Under the pieces are notes generated by a model. That model did no database searches and had not been told where the DNA came from. It was given only the letters and a program-made list of their open reading frames with translations. A stretch of DNA of 13,307 bases, taken from Stramenopiles sp. TOSAG23-6 (taxonomy: Eukaryota > Sar). Shown in pieces: positions 6,126-13,307 of the stretch; position 1 is the first letter of the stretch; each line of letters starts with the position of its first letter. The translations under genes and the position numbers were made by a program. The stretch spans positions 1-13,307 of the forward strand of contig LT636170.1 of the NCBI GenBank assembly GCA_900128565.1, given 5' to 3'.

Positions 6126-9100
6126 TTAATTAACCATCGCAAAAGAATTTGCTGCTGCCCCTTGAAGCCGCACGATAATATTTTCCGCATCATGTATTTT
6201 TTTTAGTTGTAGTTGAATCCTTTCTTTTTTACCCGAAATATTTTTTGTGTCTGACAACAACGAAGCGAAAGACACCTTTTTTGAAAACAAGAAGGAATAT
6301 AAAGAAATTTCGAGATCTTTGTTCAATTTTCCTATTAATTTTAAAAGAATTGCCTTTGGTACAGAATCCTGAATTTTTTTACGAACGATGCCAAAATATG
6401 AATTTAGAACCAACTTAAGTAAACGGCTTTCAATTTCTTCAATTTCCAAAACACTTTTAGGCCTATACGCTATACGTCCGATTGCTGTCTTTTTTGATGC
6501 TGTTGCAGCTTTGTGCATTCGCAATTTTTGTTCTTCAGTACGTCTTTTTTGTTCAGCTCTTTGATGTTCCCGTTTGTTTTTTTCTTGGGCTTCTTTAGCA
6601 ATCTTTTGTTTGAAACGCCTCAAACGTTTCATATCTGTAACAATTTTAAATCGTTCTGCAAAACTTTGTTGTTTTATTCTTATCAATATTTTTTGATCAT
6701 CTTTTGAAGTTTCTGGCAGCCAACCAGCATGTTCACCAATCCAATCATCATCATCTACATAAATAAAATTAATATTAGTATCCGGATCTTTTTCTTCATC
6801 ATCGCCGATAATAACATCACCTGCTACAGGGCCCATTACACCATCATCAAACCTATCATCGTAATCATTCGTTTCTCGCCAACCGACGCCAAATGGGGCT
6901 ACAACTTTATACATTGGTCTCTGCCCCACTAACTCAAAAACATATTTTTTATCCCATTCGCCTGGATTTGATAATTCTATTTTATTTTCTTTTTGTTGTT
7001 TCATTTGAGAACCCCGAAGAAATAATTCAACATCTGGTTTTAAAGAGTTATTTGGAGGATAACTTTGATCTTTCCAATACTTAAATACTTCATCGCTTGT
7101 AATTTGTGCCCAAATGTTATAAAATTTATTACCTTTAAGAAATCCTGTTGATTTTTTTTGCAACTGTCCTTGCCATATAATAGTCGATGAAACTGTAGCA
7201 TTTTGTTCAAAGTTTCGAGGAGGAGGAGGAGGAGGTGCACCACGAGATTTATCTCTCCCATCATTGTCGTCACTCTCATCATCTTCTTCCAGATCTCGAT
7301 CTAACCGTTCCTCTTGTGCTTCAAGCTTGCGTTGGGCTTCAGCAATAACTTGAGCAGATATTTTGGCTATTACAAGTATGGTGAAGAAATATTTCAAAGA
7401 AAAAGAAATGTTAGGTACAAAATTTTCATAGTGAAAAAAATAAAATTAAAAATCATGATAAAAACACACGCGTCCGATTCGATGACGTTGACCAATAAAG
7501 TTAGGGTGTTCATTATTAATACGAACAAGTTCCATACTTATCATTTTATCCACTAATTCATCAGTTGGTGTACGTAAATTTCGAACTAATGAACCAGCCT
7601 CGGAACGAATGACGTCACCGAGCTGTGTATATCGTGTCATTTCAACTGTAGTCACGTGTGATACTAAATGTACAACATTATTTATTACATCGTCAATCAA
7701 CTTTTCACAAAATGGTCTCATTTGTTTAATACCTTTTCTGATAACACGTTCAAAGGCATCTCCAGGGGCGAATAGGCCAGTCCCAACAGTATTACCTAAA
7801 AGTTTTCTCAATTCATCTTTTGAGCATACTTGCATTATATCAATATCATCTAGTTGTTTCACAAATTGCTTAATTCTTAAATGTAGTTTTGCACCTTCTC
7901 GAAGTTTCGATGTGTAGGAATCAGTACCACTTCGTGTAGTCAAATCACTGATATTATCAATATTTCTTGTACAAACTGGTTCTCTGCGAAATTCTTTTAA
8001 TTGTAATTGATTTCGGACACCCATGGAATACGAAGTTAATGTTTTAGTAATGAGTTGAGCACGCTCCCTCGCATTTGAAGGTACGTCAACTAAGCTGTCA
8101 AGTAATGTCGTTTGTCTTTGAACAACTGCACTCACTTGACGTTGAATCTTGGGGAGATGTTGGACAATTGAATTTAACAATAATTGGTTGAGACGTTTTG
8201 CAAGATAAGCACTACCACATTGTGCAGATATAGTACTATACTTGGGATGCGATTTAAAAAAATTGGATTCAGCTCTTTGAGATGTTCTCAAAGTTACCCT
8301 TTCTTGCAAATCAGCTTGAGAGCGATTCACTACACCTATATAACCAAGTTTAAGTGGAATTACACCTTGTCCAGTAAGGGCACCAAATGCATCTGTTCCT
8401 CTATCCATTAAATCGAGTTTAGTAAGAACACCTAATGTCCGTTCTCCTGATGGATCTACTGTATGAGCTAATTGAAGTGCATCCGAAAGTGCAATATCTG
8501 TATTAGCAGCAGTAACAGCAAGTATGATGTATTGTAAACAAATATGTGTTTTTGAGTTTGAAATTCATTAGGTACAAAACTAAAATCTTTGCAAAAAACA
8601 AAATTGAAATTCATCATGATAACTTATATGCAATTCTTTTTCTCAATATAAGACATAATTAATTCACGTATAATTTCTTCAATATTGTCAGGTTGATTGC
8701 CCATAGGAACTCTAGTGATACCTGGAAGATCGATCACTGTTAAATTTAAAACATCTGCCGAGTAAATCTTTAAAAAAATAGGTTTTGCTGATATTGAAGA
8801 GCCCGATGCAATTTTCTCAGTGTCGTCAATAATTTCCTGTGCAATTTCACTAAAAATATCAAATCGACGGTTTGGAAGATGTCGAAATTCTCCGTATTCT
8901 TTAGTCAAGCCACGTGTTTTAACCAATGTAAGAACTAGCGGACGCCGCGTACAACAACCATTACTATCATGAGTGTGGTATATCAAGCATTTATACAATA
9001 ACTAAAATTACTGAAATTGAAAAAAGACTAAAAAAAATACTATAAAATTTGTTATACTGATGTGAAAAATATTTGTTTTTTTAGTAAAAATTTGTTAGGT

Positions 9101-10794
9101 ACAACATTTCGTATGAAACAAAAATGTTAAAAAAAACATACCTACGAGGTAAAAATCCACGACCAACAAGTGTTGTGAAGAAATATGTTTTCGGTTTGAA
9201 ATTTGTTAGGTATGATATTTCATACGAAAAAAAAAAATCGAAATGAAAATGAAGATTTTTTTTTTCGGTAAAAAAAAAAAAAAAATTCGTTAGGTACAAA
9301 ATTTCGTACTAAAAAAAAAAAAAATTCGAAATTGGTAAAAAACGGACAACAAACAAATGCTTCTAATACCGAAGATTTTCCTGCACTCTGACCTCCAACA
9401 ACAGCTATGGCGGGGAGATCCATTTCAAAATCATTGTTTGCTTCACTGACGGACGACATGGCATCTTGAAGAGTATTTATGAGTTCAACAATATCGGACA
9501 TATCATTTAAATTAAGCCCTTTGGCATTATCCACAGCACTCAAAATTTTACCAGTACCTACATTGTGAAAAAATATTTTAAAAAAAGTCGTTAGGTACGA
9601 AATTTCGTACGAAAAAAAAAATTAAATTCGAAATTGAAAAAAAATAAACGTACCTTCGTCAAAATGTCTTTGGAGAATTTTCGTACTTGCTTTACGAGCC
9701 AGGCTACGACCGACACTTGCATTTAGAGGAGCTTTTATGCGTGATTCATTGTTTTGAATTTGAGATTGGCGTTTTTGTTGTTGGAGACGTTTTAGACGGG
9801 AATTTTCAATTTCGGACTCTTTTGCTCTTGTTGTCATTCTTTCTAATTCTTTTGTTAGTCTAGCAATTTCGATCCTTTGCTCTGATGAATCCTGGGACGA
9901 AATTGTGGGCACAGATGATGCATTGATTCTTTCATTACGCTCTCTTTCCATTCTTTCTTTTCTTTTGCGATCACGCTCCGCTCGTTTTCTTTCCCTCTCT
10001 CGTTGCTTATCAGACTTACCATTTCCAAGGTCTTGTTGGATCGATATATCACGCACCACTGCGCGACTATCCAATTGTTTTTGTTTCTCATCTAATCGTC
10101 TACGTTCTTCTGCTTCTCGNTCTATTCTTTGTTTCTCATCTAANTGNCTTCGTTGTTCTTCCATTCGCTTCTGCCTCTCGTCAAATTGTCTACGTTCTTC
10201 TTCCAATCGTTTTTGTTTCTCGCGAAACTGTCTACGCTCTTCTGCTTCTCGTTCCACTTTTCGTTTCTCCTCTAATCGACGTGCTTCGGATTTTCGTTCA
10301 GCTTCATCGGCAAGTGCTTTCTGTTCTTCTAATCGTTTGCTCCGCCTAGCTTGATCAAGAAGTCGCTGCATATCTTCATCACGAAGCATTTTAGATCGTC
10401 GATCGCGGCGTTTCCTCTCTTCTTCTAGTTCTGACATCTCGGCTGCTTTTTTCTCAGCCAACTTTTTTTGCAACTTTGCTTTTTTTGCAGCCTTTCTTGC
10501 AGCAAGGCGTTCTAAAACGGCTGCTTGACGGAAAGCTTTGTTTTCTTCTTCTGAAGCATCTCTTGATGAAATGGATGCCTTTTTGCGTATTGGAGGTGAG
10601 GATGAAATTGCAGTGGACGGAACTAGTCGTAAGTTCTTCGATTTATAATGTCTTTCTCCAGCGATACCCCAGTCAACGAGCCACTTGTCCAATGAATCAT
10701 TCCATGATATTATCGTACCGGTAAGACCTGACTTGGAACCAGCGATTGCTTCAACGGAATCTCCAGGCTTCCAATCACTTTGAGTCGGTGGCAT
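6126..10794 (-). CDS. Dynamin-family GTPase with N-terminal SH3/KOW-like domain and coiled coil (6 exons)
   Basis: Exons, in transcript order: 10794-9654, 9557-9357, 9169-9142, 8963-8630, 8528-7466 and 7366-6126. The join is open throughout and gives 1335 aa. Domains: a small beta-barrel SH3/KOW/Tudor-like domain (about 7-58, [13 protein letters not shown] to KNLRLVP); a highly charged coiled coil (about 84-345) with 14-residue repeats; a dynamin GTPase from about residue 400, with P-loop GGQSAGKSS (435-443), switch I TRRPL (462-466), G3 DLPG (535-538), G4 TKLD (604-607) and VNRS (635-638); a middle/stalk domain (about 650-915); an acidic and poly-Pro linker; a PH domain starting [12 protein letters not shown] (from 987); and a GTPase effector domain (about 1232-1330). 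Such proteins self-assemble on membranes and cut or fuse them. A canonical dynamin would begin near Met400 ([14 protein letters not shown]). The GT-AG intron at 9558-9653 instead joins the coiled coil to the GTPase in frame, making an unusual fusion. The start is the ATG at 10794, because the in-frame TTG at 10806 is not a normal eukaryotic start. The last intron's acceptor is uncertain. Confidence 0.85.
7367..7465 (-). other. Dynamin intron 5 (family member)
   Basis: It carries the branch motif GTACCTAAC and the 3' motif AAATATTTCTTCACCATAC. Either GT-AG boundaries (7465 to 7367) or an end nine bases earlier after ATAC (7376) keep the frame. Homology in the linker before the PH domain is too weak to choose. 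Confidence 0.65.
8529..8629 (-). other. Dynamin intron 4, non-GT-AG (AT-AC reading)
   Basis: The flanking exons must join as [12 protein letters not shown], matching the invariant NC-LILAV-PAN block of dynamins. That places the intron between TTGC and ATCATACTTG. Read as AT-AC it starts ATATAAGT and ends CAATAC. A 3-nt CAT at both junctions leaves a few equivalent cut points, none of which is GT-AG. It contains GTACCTAAT (branch motif with one change) and the 3' motif ATATTTGTTTACAATAC, but no clear hairpin. Confidence 0.75.
8964..9141 (-). other. Dynamin intron 3, GT-AG with an extra 3' segment
   Basis: Donor GTATGT, acceptor GATAG. The join gives [14 protein letters not shown], with exactly the spacing seen in other dynamins. 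The shared core is at 9099-9114 with TACCTAAC beside it. The family-type terminus AAATATTTTTCACATCAG already ends at 9057, 93 bp before the acceptor actually needed. Reading through those 93 bp in frame meets a stop. Confidence 0.8.
9142..9169 (-). other. 28-nt micro-exon encoding the dynamin GRGFLPR motif
   Basis: Only 28 nt separate introns 2 and 3. The exon supplies VGRGFLPR between the P-loop exon and TRRPL, a segment present in essentially all dynamins (VGRDFLPRG), so it must be included in the mRNA. It ends at a canonical GTATGT donor but is not preceded by any AG. Confidence 0.8.
9170..9356 (-). other. Dynamin intron 2, double-unit, not ending in AG
   Basis: This 187-bp intron holds two full copies of the hairpin plus TACCTAAC core (9294-9309 and 9210-9225), 84 bp apart, with only one 3' terminal motif (ATATTTCTTCACAACAC). 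TTGTT lies at both junctions (9352-9356 and 9165-9169), so the cut is ambiguous within five bases. GT-TT and TT-AC are possible readings, but no GT-AG reading keeps [14 protein letters not shown]. Confidence 0.75.
9558..9653 (-). other. Dynamin intron 1, GT-AG, best-preserved family member
   Basis: 96 bp, donor GTACGT, acceptor ATGTAG. It contains the perfect inverted repeat GTACGAAATTTCGTAC (9595-9610), then CTAACGA, and a terminus AAAATATTTTTTCACAATG. AGGTAC is present at both junctions. It joins the coiled-coil exon to the GTPase exon in frame ([11 protein letters not shown]). Confidence 0.85.
10060..10290 (-). repeat. 42-bp tandem repeats coding the dynamin coiled coil
   Basis: Imperfect 42-bp units (14 codons, of the type [14 protein letters not shown]) start near 10099, 10147, 10189 and 10231 on the plus-strand scale. 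Three N positions (10120, 10144, 10147) fall inside, suggesting that reads from different units or alleles disagreed. The copy number in the assembly may therefore be wrong. Confidence 0.75.
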
Positions 10795-11109
10795 TGAAGG
10801 AAGCAATCTAAATCTTAGACAATTTGTAAGAATTGAAAAATTTAAGAATTGGATTATATTACAAATTTACAATGTCATAATCTTTTTCTCTCTCTTTGAT
10901 TTTTGATTTCCGAATTGATTTTTTTTGATTGCGGATTGATGATTTTGAACTTGAAGTTGAGAGTTCAAATACAGGTTTGTTCCCATTTGGGATGAAAAGT
11001 TTTTTTTGCTGTCAAATGAAATTTTCCATCGAATGTATTCTTTTCTGTGCGCACTGCTCAAAAGATATAAACACGATCAATTCAAACACTCCAACTTATT
11101 TATCATCCA
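10795..11109. promoter_or_regulatory. Shared upstream region of the dynamin and unknown genes
   Basis: This 315 bp divergent intergenic stretch is AT-rich and low in complexity, with GATT/TTGATT-rich sequence (about 10895-10945). It must carry both promoters. The weak ORFs across it look like chance frames. No defined site is recognised. Confidence 0.4.
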
Positions 11110-12090
11110 ATGGCAATGCTAAGGAAACACCTTTTTGTTCTTTTGAATATAATTCGTGTCTTTGAAAGCACATCTATGGGAAATTTTCCTTTAAAAACCG
11201 AAGAAGGTATTCTATTTGATCCAGTTTTTGCTCAACCAACAAACGAACGAGAAAGGAAAGCAATAGCACTCGTAAAATCCAATGCATTAAAAAATGGGCA
11301 TTTGGCCCTTGAAATATTTAATCAAGAGTCAGAAATATGGGGTAATAATGGTGCATATACTAATATCGGTCACACATTTTTGATTTTGTTTAAGGAACTT
11401 TCAAAAGTAGAAAGCCTTGAATTACTTCAACAAGTTCAAATTTTGGAACAAGCAAAAGAAGCTTATGAGGAGTCCTTCAAAATATTTGCCTCAGAAGCGG
11501 CTCGAAGAGACATACAGAATGCAGCTAACCATTTTTTTTATTTCTTACACCCACACACCCGACGTCACTTAACTCTTAAAAGAATACCTGGAAAAGACAA
11601 TTATGTAAACAGACAANCAGGTTACTGGTTGCATAGGATACCCCCTTCAACACCGCTAATTTGTTTACTTCAACCTAACCACCTATCACACTGGCTTAAA
11701 AAATTTAACGGACGCCCACAGNCGCCGCCTGGTTTTGAGAATCATGAGGCTGGTGAAATGCCTGATTTTGGTAATGAACATCGTTTTGATCAAATAGAAG
11801 TTCTTTCTTTGGTGCTCAGAGAAGAAGAAATCGACGGACCGACATTTGACATTTTAATTGTACATTTTTATTTAAAAAAAAATATCTAAAATTGTACGAA
11901 AATTTGTACCTAACGACATTCAAATTTGACATATTCTTTCACAATATTTGGTTCCGATGGCTCAAATCTCAAAGAGTTGGGCATCGAGGACGATGAACTT
12001 CGTCATGATATTTCAGAAAGTTGGCTTCAAGAGTTGAAAAGATTTTATGAAATGAATGATGTATATGACACACAAAAAAAAAGGTGCTGA
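11110..12090 (+). CDS. Unknown protein, two exons, predicted helical N-terminal half
   Basis: Exon 1 runs from the ATG at 11110 to about 11844-11848 and exon 2 from about 11946-11950 to the TGA at 12088-12090, giving 292 aa after removing a 102-bp intron. Unspliced, the frame stops at 11889. Residues 5-16 are hydrophobic (RKHLFVLLNIIR), a possible signal peptide or anchor, and a second Met (residue 23) could be an alternative start. Residues about 45-150 look like paired helices (NALKNGHLALEIFNQESEIW and LEQAKEAYEESFKIFASEAA), loosely like TPR-type repeats. The middle is aromatic and Pro-rich (GYWLHRIPPSTP). The end is acidic (KELGIEDDELRHDISESWLQ). N bases at 11617 and 11722 each blur one residue. 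I do not recognise the family. Confidence 0.6.
11844..11945 (+). other. Intron in the unknown gene, family member, no AG end
   Basis: It is flanked by the direct repeat ATTTG (11844-11848 and 11946-11950), so the exact cut may lie anywhere in that 5-nt window. It contains GTACGAAAATTTGTAC (11894-11909) followed by CTAACGA, and ends in ATATTCTTTCACAATA. Removal joins P-T-F to G-S-D in frame. None of the possible cuts gives GT-AG. The intron call rests on the shared core and on the in-frame stop it contains. Confidence 0.6.
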
Positions 12091-12239
12091 AAATAAAGTT
12101 GTAACATAGTAAAATAAAAAAGATATATTATGTATTATATATTTTTGTACATGGGACAAATTTATAGTACGAATAAATCTACAAGCCCTCTTATATCCTT
12201 CTAAAAATAACAAAACGATAAATAAAATTGACATTTTCA
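12091..12239. other. Short intergenic region between convergent genes
   Basis: These 149 bp of AT-rich sequence carry the 3' UTRs of the unknown gene and the S1P lyase. No further gene or marked repeat is seen. Confidence 0.5.
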
Positions 12240-13255
12240 TTACACAGTCATNGTCGANTCAACATATCGACAAAGCATTTCGTTCAGAGGACCCACGGGT
12301 AGAGAGCCTGCCATTCCATAAATAGGCGCGTTACCCGAGGCTCCTTCTTCCCAATCTTTAATAGTTAAAGGCTTCGCTTCGCCCTCTTTAATTAAAGCAT
12401 TAAAGCAATTCCGTAAATCNGACTCAAATTTCTGAATCACACCATCNTCAGTATGTAGCATTGTGATACATAAATGAACAGATGCAGGTGATTGTAAATT
12501 GTTAAGACTCCAACCTAGTTTACTCATTTTATCAGAAAGAACAAAAACATTTACTTTTACACCACTACGTTCATCAACGACGGAACCAAACGATATCACC
12601 ATAGCTACTGGATTTCCGAGAACTTCAAGACCTGAAATGGAATCAATAGTTTTCTTTACTTCAGCTGCAGCTTCCATAATTTTCTCAGTTGCTCTCATAT
12701 ATCCTTCCTCACCCATACGAACCATAGCGGCCCATGTAGATGCCAAGAGTGCTCCCGGGCGAGATCCTGCAATTGTAGCAGTGGCATAGAGACCACCTGT
12801 CCATTTTGGATATGTAAAGTATTGATAGCGACGCATAGATTCATTTCGATATAATACAACTGATGTTCCTTTGCAGCTATAACCATATTTATGAGTATCC
12901 ACTGACATAGCAGTTACACCAGGTAAACTGAAGTCGAAATCTGGAATAGAACATCCAAGTTTTTTTGCAAATGGAAGGATAAAGTACTGTGAAAAATATA
13001 TTTTTTTTTACGAAAATTTTTTTGTTAGGTACGGAATTTCACACAAAAAAATTCATGGTACAAAAAATTCAATTGTAAAAACTTACAATCCCCCTAAGCA
13101 ACAATCTACATGGAGGCCAACATTATATTTGACTGCAAGACTGGAAAGTTTATCTATAGGATCTATAGTACCTTGAGCAAAGCTTGGTGCGGAACCAACT
13201 AACATAATAGTATTCGATGTAATAAAACTTTCTACATCTGATCCACGAAGTTTAT
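12240..13255 (-). CDS. Sphingosine-1-phosphate lyase, C-terminal part
   Basis: Exons within the window are 13255-13087 and 12981-12240; the 5' exons lie beyond the window. The enzyme is a PLP-dependent ER-membrane lyase that cleaves sphingosine 1-phosphate to hexadecenal and phosphoethanolamine, the exit step of sphingolipid breakdown. The PLP-binding lysine lies in SVDTHKYGY (codon 12890-12888). Other conserved blocks are [29 protein letters not shown] (exon junction), [31 protein letters not shown] and LHLCITMLH-type sequence near the end. The order and spacing match plant and animal S1P lyases. The N-terminal membrane anchor and early PLP-domain residues are outside the window. N bases at 12252, 12258, 12420 and 12447 blur four codons near the C terminus without breaking the frame. 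The gene ends at TAA 12242-12240. Confidence 0.9.
12982..13086 (-). other. S1P lyase intron, GTAAGT donor, acceptor not AG
   Basis: The donor GTAAGT is strong. The protein must read [13 protein letters not shown] (other lyases have LGGF followed by a hydrophobic run), which puts the acceptor after CACAGTACTT. Using the CAG five bases earlier with this donor shifts the frame. The core (13029-13044) is followed by CTAAC, and the 3' motif is ATATATTTTTCACAGTAC. An equivalent cut two bases upstream reads TT-AC. Confidence 0.75.
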
Positions 13256-13307
13256 GTATTTTGGAAAAATATTTCAAAAAAAATCTAAAAAATTTTGTTA
13301 GGTACAA
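13256..13307 (-). other. S1P lyase intron, 3' part only
   Basis: It starts at the window edge with GTACCTAAC and ends in the family terminus AAATATTTTTCCAAAATAC, after which the exon continues as (x)AT-AAA-CTT. A TTTTTTAG lies about 12 nt after the branch motif; using it would add a low-complexity FFLKYFSK segment. Confidence 0.6.

Noticed and set aside
9081-9299. 72-aa minus-strand ORF rich in Phe
   Set aside because: It is the read-through of intron 2 and the micro-exon of the dynamin gene, with poly-T tracts translated as Phe.
9905-10354. 149-aa plus-strand ORF rich in Ser, Arg, Leu and Cys
   Set aside because: It is the antisense shadow of the repetitive coiled-coil exon. The composition follows from the complementary codons.
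13261-13307. Open frame continuing S1P lyase upstream of 13255 ([11 protein letters not shown])
   Set aside because: The stretch contains the intron branch motif and the family's terminal motif. Its Phe/Lys composition is translated intron sequence.

Overview
This is a compact, AT-rich nuclear segment from a eukaryotic protist. Three things support that: split genes with a conserved branch-point motif, organelle-type presequences, and typically eukaryotic families (dynamin, TRIC-type cation channel, LIG1-type DNA ligase, sphingosine-1-phosphate lyase, ascorbate/cytochrome c peroxidase). A stramenopile or a similar microbial alga or flagellate would fit (TTAGGG-type repeats, a mitochondrial hybrid peroxidase), but the lineage cannot be fixed from this sequence. 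The genetic code looks standard, with TAA and TGA used as stops. Several N positions mark assembly ambiguity.

Layout, left to right: (i) the 5' part of a minus-strand secreted or ER protein whose C-terminal part resembles selenoprotein T without its redox cysteines (1-476); (ii) a 60-residue single-span membrane protein (702-884, +); (iii) an organelle-targeted LIG1-type ATP-dependent DNA ligase (940-3816, +); (iv) a mitochondrial APX/CcP-type haem peroxidase (4039-5058, -); (v) a TRIC-like cation channel (5294-6067, +); (vi) a six-exon dynamin-family GTPase with an N-terminal SH3/KOW-like domain and long coiled coil (6126-10794, -); (vii) a two-exon gene of unknown function (11110-12090, +); (viii) the C-terminal part of a sphingosine-1-phosphate lyase (12240-13255, -, continuing past the window). 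Genes lie as divergent pairs with 225-315 bp between them and convergent pairs with 58-222 bp between them. No operon logic is seen. Metabolic links are loose: ER/lipid (SelT-like, TRIC, S1P lyase), mitochondrion (peroxidase, ligase) and membrane fission (dynamin).

The most striking feature is not a gene. All seven introns detected, confined to the right half and spread over three unrelated genes, share one family of internal sequence: a 16-nt near-palindrome (consensus GTACGAAATTTCGTAC) running directly into a TACCTAAC branch-point motif, then an AATATTTYTTCACAATAC-like 3' terminus. One copy shows a compensatory double change in the stem. At least three of these introns cannot end in AG if the conserved protein reading is to be kept, and several are flanked by 2-6 nt direct repeats. 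They look like introner-type mobile introns, possibly with a non-canonical 3' splice site. The left-hand genes have no introns, but the ligase carries in-frame telomere-like repeats and a tandem palindrome array.
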